Positions 1 through 11,752 of a DNA stretch of 64,000 nucleotides are shown piece by piece. The stretch comes from Trinickia mobilis (lineage in GTDB: Bacteria; Pseudomonadota; Gammaproteobacteria; Burkholderiales; Burkholderiaceae), in assembly GCF_017315705.1 (NCBI RefSeq), contig NZ_JAFLRF010000002.1, forward strand, positions 1 to 64,000, in the 5' to 3' direction. The translations under genes were made by a program, and so were the position numbers. The notes under the pieces were generated by a model. It saw only the letters and a program-made list of their open reading frames with translations, was not told where the DNA came from and made no database searches. Within the stretch, counting starts at the first letter, position 1, and each line of letters begins with the position of its first letter.

Positions 1-140
1 CGCTCTTCGTGATCGCCCGCACCTCGGGCTGGAGCGCCCACGTGATCGAGCAGCGCATCGACAACAAGATCATCCGGCCCAGCGCGAACTACACCGGCCC
101 GGAAAACCTGAAATTTGTCGCGCTAAATAGGAGAAAATAG
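1..140 (+). CDS. prpC: 2-methylcitrate synthase, C-terminal end (partial)
   Basis: This is the last 45 codons of a gene entering from the left, read in frame from base 3 to a TAG at 138-140. The protein ends with [12 protein letters not shown] and then [16 protein letters not shown], the conserved C-terminal end of PrpC, which condenses propionyl-CoA with oxaloacetate to 2-methylcitrate in the cytoplasm. The match to the enterobacterial PrpC tail, and the prpD and acnA genes downstream, make PrpC much more likely than the housekeeping citrate synthase. The N-terminal part with the catalytic residues lies outside the window. Confidence 0.9.
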   Translation, partial: LFVIARTSGWSAHVIEQRIDNKIIRPSANYTGPENLKFVALNRRK

Positions 141-242
141 CGTCCGCTGTGCGTTCTCGAAGCGCGTGCAGTTCAACCCTGGCGGCTGCCCGCTTCGCGG
201 CCGCGCCACTGTTCAACTGATATTCGAAAAGGTCTTGATTCC

Positions 243-746
243 ATGAAGAAATTGCTGATCGCCACCGTCGCCGGCGCCCTTTCCACCACCCTGCTGTTCG
301 CCGCGACTGACGCGTTCGCTCAAGCTTCCGGCTCCACTTCCACTGCCCAAGCCAAGCCGAAGGCGCCGGCGCCGAAACGGCGCCTGATCAAGCGCAAGCC
401 GAGCGTCGCCGCCGCGAAGGTCGATCCGGTTCCGGACAACTCCGTGAAGTGGTCGTGCAACGACGGCCTGTCTTTCATGCTGCAAGGTGACATGAAGCGC
501 GACCAGATCGTGACCGTGCACTGGGGCGAGAAAAACTACAAGCTGCCGCGCGAGCAAACCACGACCGGCGCCGACCGCTTCCACGATGCGGCATCGGGCA
601 TGGATCTCGTCGTGATCCCGACGAAGGCCATGCTGTTCTCGGACAAGGACAGCTCGCGTCTCGCCGACGAGTGCAAGACCGCGGAAATGGTGCAAGGCTC
701 GCCGGCTCCGACCCAGTCCAACGAGCTGAACAAGACCGTCAACTAA
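243..746 (+). CDS. small secreted protein between prpC and prpD (MliC-like, tentative)
   Basis: The protein has 167 residues. It starts with a clear Sec signal peptide ([20 protein letters not shown], cleavage likely near AFAQA, residue 27), so it should be periplasmic. A basic, Pro/Ala/Lys-rich linker covers about residues 35-60, and a compact domain covers about 68-145, with Cys72 and Cys144 placed to form a disulfide. The pattern Cys-N-D-G...L...Y-K-L-P...T-G-A-D-R-F resembles the MliC lysozyme-inhibitor fold, but I see this only by eye. It lies 102 bases after prpC and 38 bases before prpD on the same strand, so it is probably in the prp operon. A periplasmic protein is unexpected in a cytoplasmic carbon pathway; its role is unknown. 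Confidence 0.8.
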   Translation: MKKLLIATVAGALSTTLLFAATDAFAQASGSTSTAQAKPKAPAPKRRLIKRKPSVAAAKVDPVPDNSVKWSCNDGLSFMLQGDMKRDQIVTVHWGEKNYKLPREQTTTGADRFHDAASGMDLVVIPTKAMLFSDKDSSRLADECKTAEMVQGSPAPTQSNELNKTVN

Positions 747-784
747 CCGGTCCCCAGACAGGGACCCACAGGAACCATCGCTCG

Positions 785-2236
785 ATGTCCGCCCCGATCT
801 CCAACGTCCGGCCCGCCCCGGATAAAGTGCTAATCGATATCGTCGACTATGTGCTCGACTTTTCGGTCGACAGCACGCTCGCACTCGAGACGGCACGCAA
901 CTGCCTGATCGACACGCTCGGGTGCGGACTCGAAGCGCTCACCTACCCCGCCTGCACCAAGCTGTTGGGACCCATCGTGCCGGGCACGATCGTCCCCAAC
1001 GGCGCCAAGGTGCCGGGCACGCCGTTCCAGCTCGATCCCGTGCAAGCCGCGTTCAACATCGGCGCGATGATTCGCTGGCTCGACTTCAACGACACCTGGC
1101 TCGCCGCCGAATGGGGCCATCCGTCGGACAACCTGGGCGGCATCCTGGCGACGGCCGATTGGCTGTCGCGCAACGCCATCGCCGCGGGCAAGGCCCCGCT
1201 GACGATGAAAGACGTCTTGATCGGCATGATCAAGGCGCACGAAATTCAAGGCGTGATCGCGCTCGAAAATTCCTTCAACCAGGTCGGGCTCGACCACGTG
1301 CTGCTCGTGAAGCTCGCGTCGACCGCGGTGGTCGGCCAGATGCTCGGGCTCACGCGCGACGAACTGATCAACGCGGTATCGCTCGCGTTCGTCGACGGGC
1401 ACTCGCTGCGCACCTACCGTCACGCGCCGAACACCGGTTCGCGCAAATCGTGGGCGGCCGGCGACGCCACCGCGCGCGCCGTGCGCCTCGCGCTGATCGC
1501 GAAGACCGGCGAGATGGGCTATCCGTCGGTGCTGAGCGCGAAGACATGGGGCTTCTACGACGTGCTGTTCAAGGGCAATGCGTTCAAGTTCCAGCGCCCG
1601 TATGGCTCGTATGTGATGGAGAACGTGCTCTTCAAGATCTCGTTCCCGGCGGAATTCCACGCGCAAACGGCGGCAGAAGCGGCCATGACGCTGCACGGCC
1701 AGCTCGCCGCGACGGCCAAGCGCATCGAAGACATCAAGAAGATCACGATCCGCACGCACGAAGCGGCGATTCGGATCATCGACAAGAAGGGCCCGCTCGC
1801 CAACCCGGCCGATCGCGATCACTGCATCCAGTACATGATCGCGGTGCCGCTGATCTTCGGCCGGCTGAGCGCGGCCGACTACGAAGATTCGATCGCCGCC
1901 GACCCGCGCATCGACCTGCTGCGCGACACGATGGAGTGCGTCGAAGACCCGCAATTCACGAAGGATTATCACGATCCGGATAAACGCTCGATCGCCAATG
2001 CCCTGACCGTCGAATTTGTCGACGGCACGAAATTCGAAGAAGTGGTGGTCGAATACCCCATCGGTCACAAGCGCCGCCGCGCCGACGGGATACCTCTGTT
2101 GGTCGAGAAGTTCAAGACCAATCTCGCGCGGCGCTTTCCAGAGAAGCAACGTCAAGCGATTCTCGATGTGTCGCTGGACCAGGCAAAGCTCGAAGCGATG
2201 CCGGTCAATGAATACGTCGATTTGTACGTCATATAA
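785..2236 (+). CDS. prpD: 2-methylcitrate dehydratase PrpD
   Basis: This is a MmgE/PrpD-family protein of 483 residues, the same length as Escherichia coli PrpD and nearly collinear with it as I remember that sequence. It carries [20 protein letters not shown] early, [16 protein letters not shown] in the middle, and ends in YVDLYVI. PrpD dehydrates 2-methylcitrate to 2-methyl-cis-aconitate without an iron-sulfur cluster; the aconitase encoded next completes the isomerisation. The frame stays open upstream to 671, but the ATG at 785 gives the family N-terminus [14 protein letters not shown] and avoids overlap with the preceding gene. The short gap to acnA (82 bases) suggests co-transcription. 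Confidence 0.96.
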   Translation: MSAPISNVRPAPDKVLIDIVDYVLDFSVDSTLALETARNCLIDTLGCGLEALTYPACTKLLGPIVPGTIVPNGAKVPGTPFQLDPVQAAFNIGAMIRWLDFNDTWLAAEWGHPSDNLGGILATADWLSRNAIAAGKAPLTMKDVLIGMIKAHEIQGVIALENSFNQVGLDHVLLVKLASTAVVGQMLGLTRDELINAVSLAFVDGHSLRTYRHAPNTGSRKSWAAGDATARAVRLALIAKTGEMGYPSVLSAKTWGFYDVLFKGNAFKFQRPYGSYVMENVLFKISFPAEFHAQTAAEAAMTLHGQLAATAKRIEDIKKITIRTHEAAIRIIDKKGPLANPADRDHCIQYMIAVPLIFGRLSAADYEDSIAADPRIDLLRDTMECVEDPQFTKDYHDPDKRSIANALTVEFVDGTKFEEVVVEYPIGHKRRRADGIPLLVEKFKTNLARRFPEKQRQAILDVSLDQAKLEAMPVNEYVDLYVI

Positions 2237-2318
2237 GAAACACCCGTGACTTATGTGCGAAAACTCGGTTCAGAAACGTAGCAACGTCATTTCCTCGAAT
2301 CAATCCTAGGGAACAACC

Positions 2319-5036
<2,718 letters not shown>

Positions 5037-5063
5037 TCGCGACGGCGTAGCGGCTTTGCAGGT

Positions 5064-5128
5064 GCCGCATCCCTCCGTCAGGGATGCGGCAATTTATGAG
5101 GCCCGGCGCTATGCCGGGCTTTTTTTTT
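5064..5128 (+). terminator. two tandem hairpins ending the prp/acnA operon
   Basis: The first stem (5064-5074 paired with 5080-5090, GCCGCATCCCT/AGGGATGCGGC) is a perfect 11-bp hairpin without a T-run. Ten bases on, a second stem (5101-5107 with 5113-5119, GCCCGGC/GCCGGGC) is followed by nine Ts at 5120-5128. The second is a classical intrinsic terminator; the first may protect the 3' end or act as a pause site. Confidence 0.9.
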
Positions 5129-5145
5129 CGTCCTAGCGATGGATT

Positions 5146-5814
5146 TCAGTGCGGCTGCGCCACGACATCCTTCTGCTGCAGTGCCGTCATGTTGCCGACG
5201 ATCTGATCGGCGATATCCTTCGCGAGCCCGTCGACCGCGGTCGTTCCTTCGACTTTCTTATAGACGAATTTCGCCGCGACGATGTACGGGTTCCAGCTCG
5301 CCACCGAGCCCTGCCCCTTGATCGCGTCCTCGGCGCCGATCGCCGCGAACGGCACGTTGGGGTCCCCAGCCACGTCGGCAATGGTCACCGAAACTTCCGT
5401 ATTGGGCGTGCTTCCGCTCGAGCCGCCGCCCTGCAGCAGCGACTGAATGCGCCCGCCCGAGTCACGCGAATAGAAGACGCCGCCGATCAGCCACCCCGAC
5501 GCAGGCGCCGGCAACGGCTCCCCCGGCGCGAGATAACGTGCGGTGATGCCCGCGCTGCTCAGCTGTTTGACGATCGCCTTCGCCAAGGCGCCGGCATTCT
5601 GACCGGCCGACCTTTCGTGCGCCGCCTCGCGCAAGCGCGAGAGCAGGCGTCCGGAACCGCTGCTTTCCTGAACGGCCTGAAAGTCCTTTACGTACATGAC
5701 CGGCGCGCCCGCTGCGACGGCGCCGCTCGCCGCCGGCTGCTGCTGCGCATGCGAGAAGGTGGTCACAAACGTCACGACAAGTCCCGCAAGAAACGCCCGA
5801 TTGAGCTTTCGCAC
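5146..5814 (-). CDS. secreted DUF4410-type protein
   Basis: The 222-residue protein starts at a GTG (5814), chosen because it gives MRKLNRAFLAGLVVTFVTTF...SHAQ, a good signal peptide. The frame stays open far upstream only because it runs antisense to the tetR gene. The mature part begins near MYVKDFQ, continues with LAKAIVKQLSSAGITARYL and a Gly/Ser-rich loop, then IAGVFYSRDSG-like and VAGDPNVPF strands, and ends in DQIVGNMTALQ. This order matches the DUF4410 family of envelope proteins of unknown role (eye-based assignment). It converges on acnA and is divergent from tetR. Confidence 0.72.
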   Translation of the reverse strand: MRKLNRAFLAGLVVTFVTTFSHAQQQPAASGAVAAGAPVMYVKDFQAVQESSGSGRLLSRLREAAHERSAGQNAGALAKAIVKQLSSAGITARYLAPGEPLPAPASGWLIGGVFYSRDSGGRIQSLLQGGGSSGSTPNTEVSVTIADVAGDPNVPFAAIGAEDAIKGQGSVASWNPYIVAAKFVYKKVEGTTAVDGLAKDIADQIVGNMTALQQKDVVAQPH

Positions 5815-5906
5815 GTCTGGCTCGCTTTTCAAGATTGGAACGAGGGCCAGCTTACGTCCGTGAAAGTGGAGCGTCAACGTGCGAGCGGCACAGCCCCCCC
5901 ACCCCC

Positions 5907-5942
5907 CCTGACCACCGCCCTGACCGCCACCCTGACCACCAC
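5907..5942. repeat. three 12-bp tandem repeats in a divergent intergenic region
   Basis: Three consecutive copies of CCTGACCRCCRC occupy 5907-5918, 5919-5930 and 5931-5942, preceded by two C-homopolymer runs at 5894-5908. They lie between the DUF4410-type gene and tetR. Slippage could change the spacing of the tetR promoter. The core TGACC-N-CC could also be a protein-binding repeat. Confidence 0.7.
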
Positions 5943-6012
5943 CCTTTGCCGCCGCCTTTCTCCGGCAAAACCCTTGCTTGAATTTAACTAACTCGTCAAT
6001 TAGCCTTTTTTG

Positions 6013-6732
6013 ATGAAGCCCAACCTGTCGGCCCCCAAGCCGCGCGGGCGCCGCCCGTCGGTGGAAGATTTCGACGTGCGCGAGCACATGCTCGACACGG
6101 CGACACGCCTGTTCGCCGAGCGCGGCATCGCCGCGACCACCGTAGCGCAGATTGCGGGCGAAGCCGGCGTCACGTCGGCGATGGTCCACTACTACTTCAC
6201 GAACCGCGAGCAACTGCTCGATGCCGTCGTCGACGAACGGCTCGCGCGCGTGGTCGAGTTTGTCTGGCGCCCCGTCGAGCACGAAACCGGCAACGATCCG
6301 TTTGCGAACGCCCTCGAACTCGTCGAGCGGCTCTTCGACGTCACCGCGCGCATGCCGTGGCTGCCGCCGCTCTGGATGCGCGAAATCGTCAACGAGGGCG
6401 GCCTGCTGCGCGAACGGATGCTCAAGCGCATTCCGCTCGAACACGTGAAGCGGTTCGCTGCGCGCGTCCAGGAGGCGCAGCAGGCCGGCACGGTCAATCC
6501 GGGGCTCGAGCCGGTGTATCTGTTTCATTCGATCCTCGCGCTCGTCATGCTGCCGCTCGCCACGTCGAAGATCTGGCAAAGCGCGCGCGGGCTGCCACGG
6601 CTCGACCGCGACTTGCTGCATCGGCATGTGCGCGCGTTGCTGGCGTATGGGATGCAGGTGCCTGAAGCGTCTTCTGCGCGTGCCGCCGCAAAGGCGAACG
6701 CGAACGCGAGCGCGTTGCGGAGAAAGCCGTGA
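6013..6732 (+). CDS. TetR-family transcriptional regulator
   Basis: The 239-residue protein has an N-terminal TetR helix-turn-helix at about residues 20-75 (ATRLFAERGIAATTVAQIAG followed by VTSAMVHYYFTNREQLLDAV). The C-terminal ligand domain ends in a low-complexity Ala/Asn/Arg tail. The ATG at 6013 is taken rather than the TTG just before it. The stop codon overlaps the ATG of the membrane-fusion gene (TGATG), so it is the first gene of a four-gene efflux operon and most likely an autoregulatory repressor of it. The ligand is unknown. Confidence 0.93.
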   Translation: MKPNLSAPKPRGRRPSVEDFDVREHMLDTATRLFAERGIAATTVAQIAGEAGVTSAMVHYYFTNREQLLDAVVDERLARVVEFVWRPVEHETGNDPFANALELVERLFDVTARMPWLPPLWMREIVNEGGLLRERMLKRIPLEHVKRFAARVQEAQQAGTVNPGLEPVYLFHSILALVMLPLATSKIWQSARGLPRLDRDLLHRHVRALLAYGMQVPEASSARAAAKANANASALRRKP

Positions 6733-7703
6733 TGCGCGCGCGCCGTGCGTACGTCGCTACCCTCGCCGTGTACTGTGCGATCGCAGCGCTGCCCGGATGC
6801 GGACAGCAAGCCGATTCGCCTCCCACGTATCAAGGCTACGTCGAAGGCGAATTCGTTTATCTCTCGTCGTCGCAATCCGGCACGCTCACGCAATTGTCCG
6901 TGCAGCGAGGGCAGACCATCGCCGAAAACGCGCCAGTCTTCGCGCTCGAATCCGTCGACGAAACCGCCGCGCTGCAGCAGGCACAGCATCAGCTCGCTGC
7001 GGCCCAGGCACTGTTCGCCGACCTGCTGACCGGCAAGCGTCCGCCCGAAGTCAATGTCACGAAGGCGCAACTCGTGCAAGCGATCGCGCAAGCCAACCAC
7101 GCCGCCGAGCAACTCAAGCGCGACGAAGCGCAGTTCCGCATGGGCGGCATTTCGCAACAACAGCTCGACGATTCGCGCATGAATGCGCAAACGTCCGCGG
7201 CGCAAATGCGGGAGATGCAGAACCAGGTCGACGTCGCGAATCTGCCGGGACGTGCGCAGCAAATCGATGCGCAAGCCGCGCAGGTCAAAGCCGCTCAAGC
7301 CGAGGTCGCGCAGGCGCAATGGAAGCTCGATCAAAAGCGCGTGGCCGCGCCGCATGCGGGGCTCGTCTACGACACGCTGTACCGCGTCGGCGAATGGGTG
7401 CAGGCGGGCAACCCCATCGTGCAGATGCTGCCGCCGCAAAACGTGAAGGTGCGCTTCTTCGTGCCCGAGACGGTCGTCGGGTCGCTCGCGCCGGGCCGCG
7501 CCGTGTCGATCCATTGCGACGGCTGCGCGGCCGACGTGCCCGCCAAGATCACCTACATCTCGAGCGAAGCCGAATACACGCCGCCCGTCATCTACAGCAA
7601 CGCAAGCCGCTCGAAGCTCGTGTTCATGATCGAGGCGCACCCGTCCGTCGCCGATGCGCCCAAGCTGCACCCCGGCCAGCCCGTCGAGGTGAAGCTGCTA
7701 TGA
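6732..7703 (+). CDS. HlyD-family membrane-fusion lipoprotein of an ABC exporter
   Basis: The 323-residue protein has an N-terminal hydrophobic segment ending in LPGC, a probable lipobox with the acylated Cys near residue 19. A biotinyl-lipoyl-like half (YVEGEFVYLSSSQSG) is followed by a long alpha-helical hairpin (about residues 75-205, rich in Ala/Gln). The second lipoyl half (VAAPHAGLVYDTLYRVGEW) and a beta-barrel domain come last. This resembles YhiI/YbhG-type periplasmic adaptors that work with ABC-2 exporters. It overlaps tetR by one base and lies 10 bases before the ATPase gene. An outer-membrane factor is not encoded nearby. Confidence 0.92.
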   Translation: MRARRAYVATLAVYCAIAALPGCGQQADSPPTYQGYVEGEFVYLSSSQSGTLTQLSVQRGQTIAENAPVFALESVDETAALQQAQHQLAAAQALFADLLTGKRPPEVNVTKAQLVQAIAQANHAAEQLKRDEAQFRMGGISQQQLDDSRMNAQTSAAQMREMQNQVDVANLPGRAQQIDAQAAQVKAAQAEVAQAQWKLDQKRVAAPHAGLVYDTLYRVGEWVQAGNPIVQMLPPQNVKVRFFVPETVVGSLAPGRAVSIHCDGCAADVPAKITYISSEAEYTPPVIYSNASRSKLVFMIEAHPSVADAPKLHPGQPVEVKLL

Positions 7704-7713
7704 GGAGGCCGCC

Positions 7714-8658
7714 ATGAGCGAGCCGGTCTGCGAGTACGCCATCGACGTCCATCAGCTCAACAAGCGCTTCGGCACGAAGCACGTCGTGAAGGACGTATCG
7801 CTGCAAGTCGCGCGCGGCGAGATCTTCGGCTTTCTCGGCCCGAACGGCAGCGGCAAGACGACGTCGATCCGCATGATGTGCGGCCTCCTCACGCCCGATT
7901 CGGGCAGCGGCACCTGCCTCGGCTACGACATCCTGACCGAAAGCGCGCAGATCAAGCGCCGCGTCGGCTATATGACGCAGCGCTTTTCGTATTGGGACGA
8001 CCTGTCGATACGCGAGAACCTGGACTTCGTCGCGCGCGTCTATCAGATGCCGAATCGCAAGGAGGCCGTGCAGCGCGCGCTCGAATCGCTCGGCCTGGCG
8101 AGCCGTGCGCATCAGTTGACGGGCGCGTTGTCGGGCGGCTGGAAGCAGCGTCTCGCGCTTGCCGCCTGCATGCTGCACGAGCCCAAGCTGCTGCTGCTCG
8201 ACGAACCGACCGCGGGCGTCGATCCCGCCGCGCGCCGCGACTTCTGGGAGGAGTTGCATGCGCTCGCCGCGCAGGGCATTTCGGTGCTCGTCAGCACGCA
8301 CTACATGGACGAGGCCGAGCGTTGCCACAAGCTCGCCTACATCGCTTATGGCGAGCTGCTTGCGCAAGGCACCGCGAGCGAAGTCGTCAAATCGCAGGAC
8401 CTGGCGACGTGGACGATTTCGGGAAACCGCCTCGCCGAACTATCGACCCGCTTGCGGACGATGCCCGGCGTCGACCAGACCGTCGTGTTCGGATCGGCTT
8501 TGCATGTGAGCGGCCGCGATCATCGCGCGCTCGAAGCGACCGTCAGGCAAGTCACCGAAGGCACCTCATTTTCCGCCGCGCCGCTCGAAACCGGTCTCGA
8601 AGACGTCTTCATCTACATGATGGGGCGCACCTCGGACAACTACGGGGAGGTATCGTGA
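7714..8658 (+). CDS. ABC exporter ATP-binding protein (YbhF-like)
   Basis: The 314-residue protein contains a complete nucleotide-binding domain: Walker A GPNGSGKTT at residues 42-50, signature LSGGWKQR near 136, Walker B LLLLDEPTAGVD near 160, and a switch histidine in STHYMDEAERC. The C-terminal 80 residues are the usual regulatory extension of DrrA/YbhF-type subunits. It lies between the membrane-fusion and permease genes and ends in a 4-base overlap with the permease (GTGA), so stoichiometric translation is expected. The half-size subunit should act as a dimer with the ABC-2 permease. The exported compound is unknown. Confidence 0.95.
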   Translation: MSEPVCEYAIDVHQLNKRFGTKHVVKDVSLQVARGEIFGFLGPNGSGKTTSIRMMCGLLTPDSGSGTCLGYDILTESAQIKRRVGYMTQRFSYWDDLSIRENLDFVARVYQMPNRKEAVQRALESLGLASRAHQLTGALSGGWKQRLALAACMLHEPKLLLLDEPTAGVDPAARRDFWEELHALAAQGISVLVSTHYMDEAERCHKLAYIAYGELLAQGTASEVVKSQDLATWTISGNRLAELSTRLRTMPGVDQTVVFGSALHVSGRDHRALEATVRQVTEGTSFSAAPLETGLEDVFIYMMGRTSDNYGEVS

Positions 8659-9797
8659 ACGACCCCGCAAGGTTTTCCTTCACGCGCTGGTGGAGCATCG
8701 TGCTCAAGGAGTTCCTGCAGCTTCGCCGCGACCGCGTGACGTTCGCGATGATCATCGGCGTGCCGATCATCCAGCTCACGCTGTTCGGCTTCGCGATCAA
8801 CACCGATCCGAAGCACTTGCCGAGCGCCGTCATCATCGCGGATCAAAGCCCGTTCTCGCGCAGCTTCGTCGCGGCGATGAAGCACTCGGACTACTTCGAC
8901 ATCGTCGAGACCCTGCCCGACGAAGACGCGGGCCGCCACGCGCTCGCGCGCGGCGAGGTGCAGTTCGTGCTGTCGGTGCCGGTCGATTTCTCGCGCAAGC
9001 TGTTGCGCGGCGAGCGGCCGTCGCTCCTCGTCGAGGCCGACGCCACCGACCCGCTCGCCACGACCACCGCACTCGGCGCGCTGACCGGGCTCGTGCAGCC
9101 CGTCATCGACAAGGACGTCACCGGCCCGCTCGCGCACTTGAACGGCAGCCCCGCCGCATTCGACGTGCAAGTCCACCGCCTCTACAACCCCGAGGGCATC
9201 ACGCAATACAACGTCGTGCCGGGCCTGATGGGCGTGATCCTCACGATGACGATGGTGATGATGACGGGCCTCGCCATCACGCGCGAACGCGAGCGCGGCA
9301 CGATGGAGAACCTGCTTGCGACGCCCGTGCTGCCGGTCGAAGTCACGACGGGCAAGATCGTGCCGTACGTGTTCATCGGGTTGATCCAGGTGTCGATCAT
9401 CCTGACTGCGGCGCGCTTCGTGTTCGGGGTGCCGTTCGTCGGCAGCGTGCTGGCGATTTATCTGTCGGCGCTGCTGTTCATCGCCGCTAATCTGACGGTC
9501 GGCATCACGATCTCGTCGCTCGCGCAGAATCAGTTGCAAGGGATGCAGCTCACCGTGTTCTATTTCCTGCCGAGCATTCTGCTCTCGGGCTTCATGTTCC
9601 CGTTCGCCGGCATGCCGAAATGGGCGCAATACATCGGCAACGTGCTGCCGCTCACCTACTTCAACCGGCTCGTGCGCGGCATTCTGCTCAAGGGCAACGG
9701 ATGGACTGACTTGTGGCCGTCCGTGTGGCCCGTCGCGCTGTTCATGGCCGTCATGATGGCCATCGCCTTGCGCTTTTATCGCCGCACGCTCGATTAG
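8655..9797 (+). CDS. ABC-2 type permease of the exporter
   Basis: The 380-residue protein starts at a GTG overlapping the ATPase stop, with a strong GGGGAGG ribosome site ending 4 bases before it. One membrane helix near residue 30 (FAMIIGVPIIQLTLFGFAI) is followed by an extracytoplasmic domain of about 150 residues. Five more helices follow in the C-terminal half, with the ABC-2 signature region FYFLPSILLSGFMFPFAGMP. This layout is that of YbhR/YhhJ permeases. A single permease gene implies a homodimer. Confidence 0.94.
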   Translation: MNDPARFSFTRWWSIVLKEFLQLRRDRVTFAMIIGVPIIQLTLFGFAINTDPKHLPSAVIIADQSPFSRSFVAAMKHSDYFDIVETLPDEDAGRHALARGEVQFVLSVPVDFSRKLLRGERPSLLVEADATDPLATTTALGALTGLVQPVIDKDVTGPLAHLNGSPAAFDVQVHRLYNPEGITQYNVVPGLMGVILTMTMVMMTGLAITRERERGTMENLLATPVLPVEVTTGKIVPYVFIGLIQVSIILTAARFVFGVPFVGSVLAIYLSALLFIAANLTVGITISSLAQNQLQGMQLTVFYFLPSILLSGFMFPFAGMPKWAQYIGNVLPLTYFNRLVRGILLKGNGWTDLWPSVWPVALFMAVMMAIALRFYRRTLD

Positions 9798-9981
9798 CGT
9801 TGCCGGCGCCGGGCGACCTCGCTCGCGGCTCATTGCATCGCTCCGACGACCGCTCTCCGGGACGCATGACGTCCCGCATTGCCGAAAATCCTTTCCAGAA
9901 CCGCCAGTTCAGACCGAGCGGCGGACGGACATCTATAGTGATTGGGGAAGCGAACAGCATTGCGCAACCGTCGGAGGGCAC

Positions 9982-11742
9982 ATGGGGACGCACGCACTCG
10001 TCAGGTTCGCCGACTTCGAGCTCGATATCGAACGCTACCAATTGCGGCGAGCCGGCCACGAGGTCCGCCTGGAACACTTGCCGATGGAATTGCTGATCCT
10101 GCTGGCATCCCGCCAGGGCGAGCTGATTTCACGCGCCGATATCATCCGAACAATCTGGGGCGGCAACGTCTTCCGCGATACCGATAACGGCATCAACACG
10201 GCGATACGGAAGATTCGCATCGCGCTCGGCGACGACCCGGCGAACCCGCAGTACGTGAAGACGATCAAGGGCAAGGGCTATCGGCTGGACGGCATCGAGC
10301 CCCCCGCGCTCGACGCAAGCCCGGCTCAGGCTCCGGCGGTTCGCGTGCTCGTGCTGCCGTTCGCGAACATGACCGGCGATCCCGCGCAGGACGACTTCTG
10401 CGACGCGCTCGCCAACGAGACGTCCGCCACGCTCGGCATGGTGAAGCCCGAGCAGTTGGTCGTCATCGCGAGAACGACCGCCGCACGCTATCGGCGCACC
10501 GGGAAGAGCATCGCCGAGATTGCGCGCGAATTGGCGGTCGACTACGTGATCGAAGGCTCGCTCGCGCGCGACGGCCGGCGCGTCCGCATCCTCGCGACGC
10601 TGATTCGCTGTGCCGACCAGGTGCAAATCTGGAGCCGCGCCCACGAGCCGGCTGCGCAGGGCGCGCTCGACATTCAAAGGGAAGTTGGCGCGGCACTTGC
10701 GGCCGACATCACACCGGCCTTGACGAAGCAGCATGAGATCGTGCTCGCGCGGCGGATGCCGATCGATCCGGCGGCGCACGATGCCTATCTGCGCGGCCGG
10801 TACTTCTGGTATCGCCGTGTTCACTTCGACCCTTGCTTTGCCGCGCACCACGCGTTGAACGGCGAAGACTTCTTTCGCAGCCGCGGTTACTTCGATACCG
10901 CTGTCGAACGCGATCCGACTTACGCGCTGGGCTACGCGGGGCTGTCGAACTACTACGGCGCCACCGTGGTGCACGGCTTTGTTCCGCCGGAAGAAGGCTG
11001 GCCGGTGGCCCGCGCGATGGCCGAACGCGCGTTGGAACTCGAACCGGATCTGCCGGAGGCGCACCACGCGATGGGCGCCGTTCACTATTTCTTCGATTGG
11101 GATTGGCGCAAGGCGGAAGCCGCGTTTCTGCAATCGCTGCGCTTGAATCCGAGTTATCCGGAGGTCCACCGTCTCTACGCCCGAATGCTGCATGCGATCG
11201 GCCGCGAATCCGAAGGCCAGGCGGCGATGGCGCGCGCCGAGAAGATCGACCCGCTCGGCTTTCAGGGCTCGCGCGCATATGGGCTCGTGCTGTCCGGCAA
11301 GCACGAAGAAGTGGTCAGCGAATACTTCTCGCCGAGCCGCAACGACCGCCCGCCGCTCGTCTATCAATTGCTCGCGACGGCATTCGAGGTCAAGGGACTG
11401 TTCAAGGAGGCCGTGGACGCGACCGTCGAGGCGCTGATCCGCTGCGCCGAGCCCCCTAAGGCGGCTACGATTCGCAGCCGCTGGGAAACGGGCGGCTACG
11501 ATGCGGTCCTGCGCGGACATCTCGACGACCTGCTCGCTCGGCATCGCAATGGCTACCTGTCGCCGCTGCTGCTCGCGGAAACTTACGCACGGCTCAGCCA
11601 ACCGGACGCCATGTTCCATTGGCTCGAAATCGCGCTGGCGGAACGCTCGTCGCGCCTGTTCGAGCTGCACACGAATCCTTGGTTTCAGCACTACCGGTCG
11701 ACCGGCAAGTTCAGAAACCTCGAAAAGCGCGTTCGCCCGTGA
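9982..11742 (+). CDS. CadC-like winged-helix regulator with TolB-like and TPR regions
   Basis: The 586-residue protein has an OmpR/PhoB-type winged helix at residues 1-102 (ELISRADIIRTIWGGNVF, then NTAIRKIRIALGDDP and the YVKTIKGKGYRLDG wing). A TolB-like N-terminal domain follows (about 115-245, LVLPFANMTGDPAQDDF and VDYVIEGSLARDGRRVRI), and then TPR-type helices (about 265-500). I see no membrane helix, so unlike CadC it appears cytoplasmic and may respond through the TolB/TPR part. A GGAGGG site ends 4 bases before the ATG. It has no obvious target next to it; 184 bases separate it from the exporter operon. Confidence 0.9.
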   Translation: MGTHALVRFADFELDIERYQLRRAGHEVRLEHLPMELLILLASRQGELISRADIIRTIWGGNVFRDTDNGINTAIRKIRIALGDDPANPQYVKTIKGKGYRLDGIEPPALDASPAQAPAVRVLVLPFANMTGDPAQDDFCDALANETSATLGMVKPEQLVVIARTTAARYRRTGKSIAEIARELAVDYVIEGSLARDGRRVRILATLIRCADQVQIWSRAHEPAAQGALDIQREVGAALAADITPALTKQHEIVLARRMPIDPAAHDAYLRGRYFWYRRVHFDPCFAAHHALNGEDFFRSRGYFDTAVERDPTYALGYAGLSNYYGATVVHGFVPPEEGWPVARAMAERALELEPDLPEAHHAMGAVHYFFDWDWRKAEAAFLQSLRLNPSYPEVHRLYARMLHAIGRESEGQAAMARAEKIDPLGFQGSRAYGLVLSGKHEEVVSEYFSPSRNDRPPLVYQLLATAFEVKGLFKEAVDATVEALIRCAEPPKAATIRSRWETGGYDAVLRGHLDDLLARHRNGYLSPLLLAETYARLSQPDAMFHWLEIALAERSSRLFELHTNPWFQHYRSTGKFRNLEKRVRP

Positions 11743-11752
11743 GCCGGCTCAC
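11739..11752. other. 14-bp perfect palindrome containing both stop codons of a convergent gene pair
   Basis: The sequence GTGAGCCGGCTCAC is a perfect inverted repeat. The TGA of the CadC-like gene (11740-11742) and the TGA of the AsmA-like gene (complement of 11749-11751) are its mirror-image parts. Only six bases separate the two reading frames, so there is no room for two ordinary terminators. Confidence 0.9.

Noticed and set aside
5815-6627. N-terminal extension of the DUF4410-type gene
   Set aside because: The frame is open upstream only because it is antisense to tetR; it would place a signal peptide in mid-protein.
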